A DNA stretch of 64,000 nt. Source: Drosophila pseudoobscura. Taxonomy: Eukaryota; Arthropoda; Insecta; Diptera; Drosophilidae. The DNA lies in the NCBI RefSeq assembly GCF_009870125.1, contig NC_046683.1, positions 66,975,869-67,039,868 on the forward strand. The letters are read 5' to 3'. Positions 10,460 through 23,300 of the stretch are shown here, one piece after another (position 1 is the first letter of the stretch; each line of letters begins with the position of its first letter). Position numbers and translations under genes: made by a program. The notes under the pieces are model-generated. The model ran no database searches. It saw nothing but the letters and a program-made list of their open reading frames with translations, and had not been told where the DNA came from.

Positions 10460-10708
10460 CTAGGAGATCTCCAGCAAATGATATTTAAACATTTTGTTGA
10501 GGGAAGTCATGTTCTGGGACAACTCCTGGCAGACACGTGCCACGCAGCCTGCAGGGAACAGGAAAACCAGCAACAGGAGCACAAAACGGGGGGGTGGGGG
10601 GGGGACACATGGAAAACAAACAAAAAACAATGATTCGGTTGATGATAAAGTCACCAACAAATACTCTCACTAACCCACTAGATACTTGATCACTTTCAGC
10701 AGCACCAT
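10460..10708 (-). CDS. Spliced small ORF, 40-residue peptide
   Basis: Two minus-strand exons, 10708-10675 and 10548-10460, join with a GTTAGT donor and a CCCTGCAG acceptor in matching phase 1. The ATG sits in a good context (tctgccATGG). The product is 40 residues: MVLLKVIKYLVGCVARVCQE followed by LSQNMTSLNKMFKYHLLEIS. The first half is a hydrophobic/amphipathic helix of roughly 17 residues, which could insert in a membrane; there is no clear cleavage site, so a small membrane or mitochondrial peptide is more likely than a secreted one. The 126-bp intron contains a C/A-rich tract. A minus-strand AATAAA follows at 10338-10333. Each exon is too short to be noticed alone. I recognise no family. 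Confidence 0.5.
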
Positions 10709-12935
10709 GGCAGAGAACGGAGGAGTGCGGAGGAGTGCGGAGGAGAACGGAGGAGAACAGCTGCGCCGCGGCTCCATGCACCACACGCGACGAGATTAAG
10801 AACCAAATTGAACGCCGATCCGAACATGCAATCGCGAATAAGTGAAAACGCGTCCGAGTGAACGGCGACGCCGACGGTCGGCGCCAGCGCCGGCAGCGCT
10901 GCCACAGTGGAGCGAATGAGATGGCAAAGGTCAGGCCACCTGACGGCCGTAAACCGTAAAGAGCTACAAGAGTTCCCAACCCGTCTCCCAAAGTTATCGC
11001 AAAGTGAAACAAATCTGGCGCGAATGTTCAGAGAAAGCTATGGGACACAGGGAAGGGCAGGGAAGGGCATGGTGTGTGCAATAAAGATCAATGAAATAAA
11101 AAACCACTTACCGCCATGGCATGACGTTTAGCCTCATTTCGGCCCACTGTGCCGGGTGGGTTGAGCGGCCTGTGCGGCCTGTGCGGCATGCACGGCCTGT
11201 ACGGCTGTGTGGGACAGGCTAAATCAAGAACTTCTTGTTGGATGTGGCAATCGCGGAGGTTTTTTCCGACCACTAATGTTTTTCATATAACCGAATATTT
11301 CCATTTATTTTTCCGACAATGTTCATTTGCGTGCATTGCATAAAGCGCAGCGACAGCAACAACAGCGGAACGAGCAAGACAAACGGTAAACGTCGCGGCG
11401 AATTACGTCATAAGAACTCGTTTGAATCCAGCCGCAGAGACGACCGACGAACCGACGGACCGACGGACCGACGGACCGACGATTGGGGCCGAAAACAACT
11501 CGCTCTGACACTCACGGCAGTGGCAGTCTTTATCAATGCAATTATTTTTGTCATTGCGATCCGATCGCCCCCCGAGCCGATCAGCCAAGAGGCTGGCTGC
11601 CCCCAAAAAAAGAGCCCGTGCTGTCAACAAGTGGCAGCAGTGACGCTGGCAGCGCTGCCGACGCTTTGGTCATGAATTTCGCGCGATTTCTTGGTTCTGA
11701 TCGTGATTTTCAAATGCTGGCAGCGCTGCAGCCGCGCGGCAGCCGCTGCTGGCTGGTTTCCTCTGCATTTGGCTTTTTTTTAATCGGTATAGCAATAAAC
11801 TTCAACATTTTGGCGATGGTGGGCTGCATTTTCTGCTTTTGGACAGGCTTGAACGAGTTTGCGTTTGCTTCGACTTCACCTTCGATTTCTTCGCGCACTT
11901 TTGTACACACACACACACGCACTGACACTAATGTACCAGCTGTAACGGTGCTGAGAATTGCGGTACGCGAAAATTCAATAAATAACAAGTCGAAAAAAAG
12001 ATCTAACACGTGCAATATTTAGTTTTAATTAGAGTTTATACTTGATGATATATTATCAACGAAATTAGCGACCTTTTAAAGACCTTTAAAATTCACTCGC
12101 GCACTTCTTTCACACACACACACACGCGCGCACTGACACCTGTAGAGCCAGCTATTTCACAAGATTAGTGGCGGCTGCTCGCTGCTTTTCCTCTGCATTT
12201 CGCTGGTTTTAACGGTAATGCAATAAATTTTCGGATTTTGGCGATGACGGGCTAAACGAACGCGAATTGAATTTGGTTTTGGACACGATTGGACATGTTT
12301 GGGATGCTTTAATACATCACCTTCCTGCACACCAACGGCACCTGAGCATGGCGGGTGGCCATTTTGGTAAATGGTAACGCACAAAAACAAAAAAAAGGTA
12401 TAACACTTCTGGAAAGCAAAAAAAATAAAATCGACTCGAGCTTACTTTTAATTATAACTTTCTCTGCATCATTCATTATAAATTTAACAAAAAACGAGAC
12501 ATTTTCATTTATTTTCGCACTTCACACACACAGACACCAGCACTATAACGGGATCATAGACTAGCGGGGGCCCATTCCCCTAGCCTATTTCACTTTCACT
12601 AGATCACTTTTACTTATGAAGAACTAAAGAAAATATTAAAATATTTACGCACATTTGTACGAAACTTCCAAGTGCCCTGCGGACTTCTTTTACACAAAAC
12701 ACACACACTTGTTGCACTGGCAGCATAGCCTAGGCGGGGCCCATTCCGCTAGACTATTTCGCAATTACACTTTTCTGGCACAACACCACGATTATAAACG
12801 CGACAAAACATTGAACATCTATGAATTATTTCCACGCACTTTTCTTTTTACGATCGCGGGCCCGCCACCGTCACGAAATTCCCGCCGCGCCGGTGCACTT
12901 GCCGCCATTTTTCAGTGAAAGTGATGGACGATCAG
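10709..12935. other. Intergenic; possible 5' leader sequence and degenerate duplications
   Basis: No supported coding gene. It contains AGGAGTGCGG-type repeats (10718-10760) in what would be the small ORF's leader, repeated palindromic GGCAGCGCTGCC-like sites (near 10888, 11646 and 11716), GGCCTGTGC-type units near 11166-11210, (CCGACGGA)n at 11443-11480, and the duplicated region listed separately. Open frames here look compositionally random. Confidence 0.5.
11740..12765. repeat. Degenerate tandem duplications with CACACA/CACTGACAC blocks
   Basis: Similar blocks recur. 'tttcctctgcattt...gcaataaa...ttttggcgatg' appears at about 11757-11819 and again at 12188-12247. 'cgcactt' plus a CA run plus 'gacac' appears near 11893, 12100 and 12517, with a weaker version near 12685. 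'gggcccattcc' with flanking 'ctag.ctatttc' appears near 12568 and 12738. The copies have diverged and are interrupted, so I read them as old local duplications, not one active element. Confidence 0.5.
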
Positions 12936-13106
12936 TATCGATAAGACTGATTGAGCAATCGATGCTTGCATATTTTGGTCAGGGGTGGGGGGAAACATCG
13001 GCAACTTCTATGCGATGCTAATAGGAACTGCTCTCGATATGCTATCGACTTACATGTCTGTTGTTACAAAAAAAAATACCGCGAACAAGAAGTTTTCGCG
13101 CCAAAA
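12936..13106 (+). promoter_or_regulatory. DRE and E2F sites, probable promoter
   Basis: A perfect DRE core, TATCGATA, lies at 12936-12943 and a perfect E2F-type site, TTTCGCGCCAAAA, at 13094-13106. This pair is typical of Drosophila replication/housekeeping promoters (established). The next plus-strand coding candidate is the small ORF at 13482 or its possible N-terminal extension. It might also serve a non-coding first exon of LanA. Confidence 0.5.
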
Positions 13107-13481
13107 TTAGTCAATTCCAGACTAATTAACAATAATTATGTTGAAATTAAGCAGCATATCTTGTACCGTTGGATTAACTAACAGCAGTTGTCATCGGTCT
13201 AGTGGACTCTACTAGTTTTTGGCATTTTATTGGACGATGAAGCGCGGTGGGACATTTACTAACCACGGCAGAGGCACGCATCCCCCTTTGGTAGCCGCTG
13301 TTTGACGATGGATTGTTGCTCATAATTAGTGGAGCTTCCTAAGCGTTGTTTTCTTGTTAAAACTGATACTCATAAAGAATCTTTCTAGGCATGGCCCTCC
13401 CGGCTGCGAGGACGCCATCTATGCGCCTTCGGACTCAGAGAAGAAGCGCCGCAGCCTCTTGGCAGAGGCTCTGCCACCAGG

Positions 13482-13690
13482 ATGGAATCCATAGATACCC
13501 CATTACATGACTGGCGTGAGTGTCAGATTCTGCCACAACTCTTCCTTTAAATATAGCTTTAATTGCAGGTACACATACACTGTCCACGAATCGCTTGGAC
13601 AAACAGCTCAAAGGTGAGCTCAATGGATTGGAAAGCCACAATTTGTTGCCGTTTCAAACGGCATCACAAAAGCACCCTGCCCCGTGGTAG
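13482..13690 (+). CDS. Spliced small ORF, 51 residues or longer
   Basis: Exons 13482-13515 and 13569-13690 join through a 53-bp intron (GTGAGT donor, TTTAATTGCAG acceptor) in phase 1. The result is 51 residues: MESIDTPLHDWR, then THTLSTNRLDKQLKGELNG, then LESHNLLPFQTASQKHPAPW. The second exon has protein-like codon use and stays open through an unused internal donor. The same frame is open upstream of the ATG to an acceptor-like TTTCTAG at 13382-13388, and a possible first exon starts at ATG 13236 (MKRGGTFTNHGRGTHPPL, phase 0 but with a weak GTAGCC donor), so the protein may be longer. A competing frame in 13391-13494 also looks protein-like, which lowers my confidence. The DRE/E2F promoter lies upstream. 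I recognise no family. It sits immediately 5' of LanA. Confidence 0.38.
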
Positions 13691-14315
13691 AGCATTCAAA
13701 TGCAGAGAGCAAAAAACTCCAAATAGTAACATCCATTCACCAGCAGACAGAGACGACGCACCAGATCGATTCGATTCGATTCCATGCATTTCCTCAGAGC
13801 AAAAAACCAGTTTTTTCCATTTGTTTGGCTTCGATTCCGTTTCGTCTCCGAGCAGCCAGCCAGCCGGCCGGCGAAAAACGAAGCATACAGCAAAGAGAGA
13901 GAGAGAGCGAGCAGACAAACAAAAGTAAACAATAAACGGTGAGAGCACAACAAAGGCTGAAAGAACAGATTACTTCATGCTCCAAGGGGGAGCCAGCCGA
14001 AGACGAACGAGAGACAATCGGGTCGGATCGAATCGGACACGAAGAGACCCCGCGACTCGTGCGAGAGATTAAGGTTTCTTCTGGGAACGGATCGGATCGG
14101 ATCTGGGGTCGGTCTCGAGGAAAACTTCTCGCTGCAGTGACATCACTTGCTCGCGAGGAGCCATCCAGTGCGGTTGGATGGGCTCTCTGAAAGAAATACC
14201 AAAATAAAACGAACCGAAAACCGAACCAAAAGATAAGAAAGTGAAAATCGACAAGACAAGAGTGAAACCGGAAGCAGGGTCTTTGGAAAGGATTCTCCTT
14301 ATCGCCAGCCCAAGA

Positions 14316-17300
14316 ATGGGGCTACCAGTGCCTGTGGGTGTGGCCCTGTGCCTCCTGCTAGCAATAGCCCAGTGCCAGGCGGAGCTAACGCCTCCGTACT
14401 TCAACTTGGCCACGGGCCGCAAGATCTTTGCCACTGCCACATGCGGCGAGGACACCGATGGACCCGAGCTCTACTGCAAGCTGGTGGGCGCCAATACGGA
14501 AAATGATCACATTGATTACTCGGTCATCCAAGGACAGGTACGACAAGGGACAGCGCCACCAACGCCCCAAACACAAAAAAAGAATGGTTTTTTTTCATGG
14601 GTATACATACAAGATCGTGTGTGTGCCCCATGTGTTGCACGTTGGACTCTAAAAATACTCTGGAACTGGAACTCTGTGGATTTTTCTAACATGTGTGTCT
14701 TTGATCTTTGCCATTCCTGCAGGTCTGCGATGTGTGTGATCCGAATGTGCCGGACAAGAATCATCCGCCAGAGAACGCCATCGATGGCACCGAGGCCTGG
14801 TGGCAGAGTCCGCCCCTGTCCCGAGGCATGAAATACAATGAAGTCGATTTGACCATCAATTTTGAACAGGTAAGGCCAATGGCAGCACCACCAGAAGAAA
14901 ACGCACAAAAGAAAGGACAGCGAGAGAGAGAGCGACAGAGGCAGAGGCAGAGGCAGAGAGGGAGAATGCAACTTGTTTTTCGGGGTTTCAGGTTCCTCTT
15001 TGTAACGTGTGTTGGCTCTTGTCTCGTAAAATTTCGAAATCAATTTTTAATGGGTTTCCACTTCGACACACGACAGCAGAAATCGCCTAAAAGCAAAAGA
15101 GTCCGAACCCCAATGAAATGTTTTGCTGATGTCTGGATGTTCTGGAGCTAGGGAGTTTTTTCGTGGGGTTATCAGCGGAGTATAGTTTTCTATATAGGCC
15201 ATATATACTCGTACATACATATGTGTGTATATAGAGCAGAGCAGAGATAGAGATATTTACTCGTTCATTTGAATGAATGAAGGGAGTCTCGGCTTACATG
15301 TTGCTCGCTTCTGTTCGCTTAGAGCATTGACTCTTTTTTGTGTTTTTGTGTTTTTGTTTCTGAGGCGATAAGCACATGGGCATGGAATCCAGCATGGAAT
15401 CCGCAGCATGCTGCGACACTCGAGAACGAGAATTGGGAGCACCAGAAAGAAGTCTGCTTATCGCCGGGGCAGCGACTAGCAGCCTGCTAGAAGCTACATA
15501 CAGCGGCTTATCTTCTTGAAAGAAATGTCTCAAATGTACTCGTATATATAGTCTGTATATGTAGTGTTCCCTGAGGTCAAATCCATGTGGCAGCGGAAGT
15601 GGGATACGATACGCATGTGGACATGTGGGGGCAAGGCAAGGGTTTTCTTCCATCATCTCTCATCATAGAATAATTGCTCCAGAACATGATCTCATCTTCC
15701 GTTGCGGGGGCAGGCATTCATTTGCGAGAATGCACTTGGCACTTCTGTGCAGTTTCCCCAACCAGAGAATGCCATGTCTGTAGCTACATATGTACTTATA
15801 TTGTACATGGTTTATATTTAGCTGACTGGGCTTTTTCGGTTGATTTGGAGCTTCGTTTAGGGGCGAACATGTGGCGTGGGGCGTAATTATGCTGTGGCGA
15901 AGATCTCTCTGCACTCAGGCAAGCATTTCAATGAACTGCCTTCAGAGAATATCAGAAATCTAAACAAATCAAAGAACATATGTACATATGTATGTATGTA
16001 CATGCATGCGTGTGTGTCTGTGATCCGTTTGTATGTTTTTCGGTCTCCCTTTTCAATTGAAACCAAATTGAAAAGCAAATAAAGGCCCAAAGAAAACCAA
16101 ATAAACGCCCGAGACCGAATGTTTGGAGTTCCTCCCCAGTGATCTCATGCTCCCAAGCTACCAGTGGCCTCTGTCTGTATCTGTGAGACACATACGAATG
16201 TATCTGAATGATAAATTTCAATGAATTTGTTTGCTTCCCCTTGCTCGTGCCCGTTCCTTGCAGGAATTCCATGTCGCCTACCTATTCATTCGCATGGGAA
16301 ACTCGCCACGTCCTGGTCTGTGGACGCTGGAGAAGTCGGTGGATTACGGCAAGACCTGGACGCCATGGCAGCATTTCTCGGACACGCCCGCCGATTGCGA
16401 GACGTACTTCGGCAAGGACACGTACAAGCCGATCTCGCGCGACGACGATGTCATCTGCACCACGGAGTACTCGAAGATTGTGCCGCTGGAGAACGGAGAG
16501 ATTCCCGTGATGCTGCTGAACGAGCGTCCGAGCAGCACGAACTACTTTAATTCGACGGTGCTGCAGGAGTGGACCCGTGCCACGAATGTGAGGATACGTC
16601 TGCTGCGCACCAAGAATCTGCTTGGACACTTGATGTCCGTCGCGCGGCAGGACCCCACGGTGACGCGTCGCTACTTCTATTCGATCAAGGACATCTCCAT
16701 CGGTGGGCGCTGCATGTGCAACGGCCATGCGGACACCTGCGACGTGAAGGACCCTAAGAGTGCGGTGCGAATACTCGCCTGCCGCTGCCAGCATCACACC
16801 TGCGGCATCCAGTGCAACGAATGTTGTCCCGGCTTCGAGCAGAAGAAGTGGCGCCAGAACACCAATGCGCGACCCTTCAATTGCGAGCGTAAGTACACGA
16901 TGTGTGGTCTGAACGAATGATTAATGATTCCCCCTTCCCCTTTCCCTTTCGTTTGGTTAGCCTGCAATTGCCACGGCCACAGCACGGAATGCAAATACGA
17001 CGAGGATGTGAACCGGAAGGGTCTGTCGTTGGACATCCACGGCCACTACGATGGCGGTGGCGTGTGCCAGAACTGTCAGCACAATACCGTCGGCATCAAC
17101 TGCAACAAATGCAAGCCAAAGTACTACCGACCCAAGGGCAAGCACTGGAACGACACGGACGTCTGCAGTCGTAAGTGGGGCGACGACGACGACGACGAAT
17201 GCAACCCCATGAATGGTCTTTTGATTTTCGCTCTCTCTCTCGTTCTCCACAGCCTGCCAGTGCGACTTCTTCTACTCGACGGGCCACTGCGAGGAGGAAA

Positions 17301-20300
17301 CCGGAAACTGCGAGTGCCGCGCCGCCTTCCAGCCGCCCAACTGCGATTCCTGCGCCTACGGCTACTACGGCTATCCGAACTGTCGCGAGTGCGAGTGCAA
17401 TCTGAACGGAACGAACGGCTATCACTGCGAGGCGGAGAGCGGACAGCAGTGCCCCTGCAAGATCAACTTCGCGGGCTCCTACTGCAAGCAGTGCGCCGAG
17501 GGCTACTACGGGTTTCCCGAGTGCAAGGCCTGCGAGTGCAATCAGATTGGATCCATCACGAACGACTGCAATGTGACCACCGGCGAGTGCAAGTGCTTGA
17601 CCAACTTTGGGGGCGATAACTGCGAGAGATGCAAGCACGGATACTACAACTATCCCGCCTGCTCGTGTGAGTAGGGCTTCCGCGGAGCGGAAGCGAAGCT
17701 TCTATCCGTTGCATGTCCATGATGCACTGTTTCTTGTTCTCTATTCAGACTGCGATTGCGACAATCAGGGCACCGAATCGGAGATATGCAACAAGCAGTC
17801 GGGACAGTGCATCTGTCGCGAGGGCTTTGGCGGTCCCAGGTGCGACCAGTGCCTGCCCGGCTTCTACAATTATCCCGACTGCAAGCCCTGCAACTGCTCG
17901 AGCACCGGCAGCTCTGCCATCACCTGCGACAACACGGGCAAATGCAACTGCTTGAATAACTTTGCTGGGAAGCAGTGCACCCTCTGCAGTGCCGGATACT
18001 ACAGCTATCCGGATTGTTTGCGTGAGTTTTGACGGGCGTGCAGGTATGGCTAGAGGCGGTTCTAATGTGGGAGGGTCTTCGTTTTCAGCCTGCCATTGCG
18101 ACTCGCATGGCTCCCAGGGCGTCACGTGCAATGCCGATGGCCAGTGCCTCTGCCAGCCGAACTTTGATGGCCGTCAGTGCGACTCGTGCAAGGAGAGCTT
18201 CTACAACTTCCCCAGCTGCGAGGACTGCAACTGTGACCCTGCGGGCGTGATAGACAAATTCGCTGGCTGCGGATCGGTGCCCGTGGGAGAGCTGTGCAAG
18301 TGCAAGGAGCGCGTCTCCGGACGCATCTGCGACGAGTGCAAGCCCCTGTACTGGAATCTGAACATCAGCAATCCCGACGGCTGCGAGAACTGCGATTGCT
18401 GGACAGACGGCACCATCTCCGGACTGGATACGTGCGCCTCAAAGTCCGGCCAATGCCCGTGCAAGCCCCACACCCAGGGACGGCGCTGCAAGGAGTGCCG
18501 CGATGGCACCTTCGACCTGGACAGCTCCTCGCTGTTTGGCTGCAAGGACTGCCAGTGCGATGTGGGTGGCTCGTGGGCCAGTGTCTGCGACAAGACGAGC
18601 GGCCAGTGCAAGTGCCATCCCCGAGTCACGGGCCGCGCCTGCACCCAGCCCCTGACCACACACTACTTCCCGACGCTCCACCAGTTCCAGTACGAGTACG
18701 AGGACGGGGCCCTGCCATCGGGCACCCAAGTGCGCTACGATTACGATGAACAGAAGTTCCCGGGATTCAGCAGCAAGGGCTACGTGGTGTTCAACACGAT
18801 ACAGAACGAAGTGCGCAACGAGCTGACGGTGTTCAAGTCCTCTCTGTATCGCATCGTCCTGCGCTATGTGAATCCCAACGATGAGAACGTGACAGCCACC
18901 ATACTCATACAGTCGGACAATCCCCAGGAAGTGGATCAGAAGTAAGGCATCAGAAAGACCTCTATGGGGAAATATCCTGTAATATCTGTAATTTCGCATC
19001 TTTTCACAGCGTAAAGGTCCTCCTGCAACCGACAAAGCAGCCGCAATTTGTCACCGTATCCGGACCCAAGGGCCTCAAGCCCTCTGCCATTGTGCTGGAT
19101 CCCGGCCCACGCTACGTCTTCACCACGAAAGCCAGCAAGAATGTGATGCTCGACTACTTTGTGCTCCTGCCCGCTGCCTACTACGAGGCCTCCATTCTCA
19201 CGCGACAGATCTCGAATCCCTGCGAACTGGGCAACATGGAGCTGTGCCGCCACTACAAGTACGCCTCCGTGGAGGTCTTTGAGCCCGCGAGCGTGCCTTT
19301 CCTCATCGGATCCAATGGCAAGGCGGCCAAGCCCGCCGAAGTGTACAGCGACCCAGAGCATCTGCAGATCGTGAGCCATGTGGGAGATGTGCCAGTGCTC
19401 AGCCGATCCCAGCCAGAGCTCAATTACATCGTGGATGTGCCACATAGCGGGCGCTACATCTTCGTGATTGATTACATCAGCCACAGGAACTTCACGAACA
19501 CGTACTACGTGAATCTGCGACTGAAGAACGATCCGGACTCGGAGACGTCTGTGCTCCTGTATCCCTGCCTGTATTCCACGGTCTGCCGCACTTCGGTGAA
19601 CGACGATGGCCTGGAGAAGAGCTTCTACATCAACAAGGAGGATCTGCAGCCAGTAACCATCTATGTGAGTGCCACTTAACACTTAATCTCTCCGCAGAAA
19701 TTCACCCATAAGTCCCGCGCCCGTTTCAGGCTGATATCTCGGATGAATATCGCGTGCCCATCATTTCGGTCACTGCCATTCCTGTGGAGCAATGGTCCAT
19801 TGATTACATCAACCCCAGTCCCGTCTGCGTGATCCACAACCAGCAGTGCTCAACGCCCAAGTTTGTGTCGGTGCCAGATTCCAAGAAGATTGAATTCGAA
19901 ACGGACCATGAGGATCGCATTGCCACGAACAAGCCCCCGTACGCGGTGCTCGATGAACGCGTTAAGCTCGTGCACTTGGACAGCAAGCAGGAGGGAACCA
20001 TTGTGATAGAGTAAGTGCACCTCTAATCAACAGATATTCGTCTCTTCCTTGCAGGAATGCATATATTTAATGGGTTTTGAGGGGGGTTTTTACTGCTACT
20101 TGAACTCTTTCTGTTTGAATTCCGCTTTGAAATCGATTGGCCCGCCTATCGATCTATGTGGGGCGCGTGCGATAGTGCCCATCGATAGCTGGCTTCAGGC
20201 TATGTTTATTGGGGATATTCTATGTATAATTCTAGAAGCTAGATAAATAATATTCTAATGATGCTCCCACAGTTCGAAGGTCGCCGAGCCTGACCGATAT

Positions 20301-23300
20301 GTGATTCTGGTGAAGTACTACCAGCCGGATAATCCCAAATATCAGGTTTACTTCACCTTAACGGCAGCCAAAAACCAATACGATGGACACTTCGACATCC
20401 AGCACTGTCCCTCGAGCTCCGGCTGCCGAGGCGTGATCCGTCCTGGCGGGGAATACGACTGGTTTGACATTGACGATGAGTTCCATTTCACAATTACGGT
20501 AAGAAGTGCCTTCTTCCTCGCCGGAAAGTGCTCTTGTTTGAACTCCACTGAAACCCGTTACAGAACGATCGTCCGCAAGGCGTTTGGCTGGACTATCTGG
20601 TCGTGGTGCCACTCAAGCAGTACAACGAGGATCTCTTGGTGGAGGAAACCTTCGACCAGACAAAGGAATTCATCAAGAACTGCGGGCACGACGACTTCCA
20701 CATCACGCACAACGCCAGCGAGTTCTGCAAGAAGGCCGTGTTCTCGGTGACGGCGGACTACAACAGCGGGGCATTGGCCTGCAACTGCGATTATGCGGGA
20801 TCCACGAGCTTCGAGTGTCGTCCGTTTGGGGGGCAGTGCCAGTGCAAGCCGAATGTGATTGAGAGGCAGTGCGGCACCTGCCGCAGCCGCTACTACGGTT
20901 TCCCCGACTGCAAGCCCTGCGAGTGCCCCACCAGTGCCATGTGCGAGCCGACCACAGGAGAGTGCATGTGCCCCCCGAATGTGATCGGGGATCTGTGCGA
21001 GAAGTGCGCCCCGAACACGTACGGCTTCCATCAGGTGATCGGCTGCGAGGAGTGCAATTGCAACTATCTAGGCATTGCCAATGGCAACACACAGTGCGAC
21101 ATGTTCAACGGCACCTGCGAGTGCCGCGACAACATCGAGGGGCGGGCCTGCGACGTGTGCGCCCATGGCTACTACCAGTTCCCGCGCTGCGACCAGTGCT
21201 CGTGCCACACGCCGGGCACAGAGCTGGAGGTCTGCGACAAGATCGACGGCAGCTGCTTCTGCAAGAAGAATGTCGTGGGACGCGACTGCGATCAGTGTGT
21301 GGACGGGACGTACAATCTGCAGGACAGCAATCCCGATGGCTGCACCACGTGCTTCTGCTTCGGCAAGACCTCGCGCTGCGACAGCGCCTATCTGAGGGTC
21401 TACAATGTCAGTCTGCTGCGTCAGGTGTCCATCAGTACGGCGGAGTTCAACCACAACAACAAGACAATCGAATTCGAGCTCTGGGCCGTGACCCCCGAGG
21501 AGCTGCAGCTGAACGAGACGACGCTCCAGGCGGACTTCACCTCCCGCGAGGTGAGCGACGAGCGTCCCGCGTACTTCGGGGTCCTCGACTACCTCCTCAA
21601 CCAGAACAGTCACATCTCCTCTTATGGCGGGGATCTGGCGTACACGCTGCACTTCACCTCCGGCTTCGATGGCAAATCGATAGTCGCACCCGATGTGATC
21701 CTGATGGGAAAGGATAAGGTCTTGGTGCACCAAAGCTACGAGCAGCCGAGCAGGAATATGCCCTTCACCAATCGCCTGCAGATGGTCGAGTCGAACTTCC
21801 AGACGCACGCCGGAAAGACCGTCTCCCGGGCGGACTTTATGATGGTTCTGCGCGACCTGAAGGCCATCTACATCCGGGCCAACTACTGGGAACAGACGCT
21901 CGTCACGCACATCTCGGATGTGTACCTGTCGCTGGCGGACGAGGATGCCGATGGCACAGCGGAATATCAGTTCCTGGCCGTCGAGCGATGCTCCTGCCCG
22001 CCGGGATATGTGGGCCATTCGTGCGAGGACTGCGCGCCCGGCTACTATCGTGACCCGAACGGACCCTACGGCGGCTACTGCATCCCCTGCGAGTGCAACG
22101 GCCACTCGGAGACCTGCGACTGTGCCACGGGCATCTGCACGGGCTGCCAGCACGGCACCCAGGGCGAGCACTGCGAGGATTGCGTGTCGGGATACTATGG
22201 GAACGCCACCAATGGCACGCCCATCGACTGCATGATCTGCGCCTGTCCCCTGCCCTTCGATTCGAACAACTTTGCCACCAGCTGCGAGATCTCCGAGTCG
22301 GGCAATGAGATCCATTGCGAGTGCCGTCCCGGCTATACGGGACCCCGCTGCGAGTCCTGTGCGAATGGCTTCTACGGGAATCCCGAGAACGTGGGCGATG
22401 TGTGCAAGCCCTGCGATTGCTCTGGCAACATCAATCCCGAGGATCAGGGCTCCTGTGACACGCGCACGGGCGAGTGCCTGCGCTGCCTGAACAACACGTT
22501 TGGGGCCGCTTGCAACCTGTGTGCGCCCGGCTTCTACGGGGACGCCGTGAAGCTGAAGAACTGCCAGAGCTGCGACTGCGACGATCTGGGCACCCTCGAA
22601 TGCGATCCCTTCGTGGGCAAGTGCACCTGCCACGAGAACGTCATCGGCGAGCGCTGCGATCGCTGCAAGGCCGATCACTACGGCTTCGAGTCGGGCCTGG
22701 GGTGCCGCGCCTGCGACTGCGGCGCCGCCTCGAACTCCACGCAGTGCGACGCCCACACGGGACACTGTGCCTGCAAGCCGGGCGTGACGGGCCGCCAGTG
22801 CGATCGGTGTGCAGTGGATCACTGGAAGTACCAGAAGGAGGGCTGCACCCCATGCAACTGCAATCAGGGATATTCGCGGGGCTTCGGCTGCAATCCGAAC
22901 ACGGGCAAGTGCCAGTGCCTCCCAGGAGTGATTGGCGATCGGTGCGATGCGTGCCCCAATCGGTGGGTGCTCATCAAGGACGAGGGCTGCCAGGAGTGCA
23001 ACAATTGCCATCACGCGCTCCTCGATGTCACCGACAAAATGCGCTACCAGATCGACAGTGTCCTGGCGGACTTTGGCAGCGTGACGCTCGCCTTCTTCAC
23101 CAGCCAAAAGCTCAACTACTACGACAGTCTGGCGGATGAGCTGGCACCGAAAATCAAGGCCTTGGATCCCACCAGCGTGGACCTGAATCCATCGAAGAAG
23201 TCGAACAGCGATCTGGAGGCAGACGCGAAGTCCTACGCAAAGCAAGTGAATCAAACGCTGGCGAACGCCTTGGACATACGCGATAGGTCGAGCAGCACTT

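Noticed and set aside
11403-11630. Minus-strand frame with a CHCREC cluster
   Set aside because: Short, no start context or splice support, and it overlaps the CCGACGGA microsatellite.
14241-14315. N-terminal extension of LanA from a GTG
   Set aside because: There is no ATG, and the signal peptide begins at the ATG at 14316.
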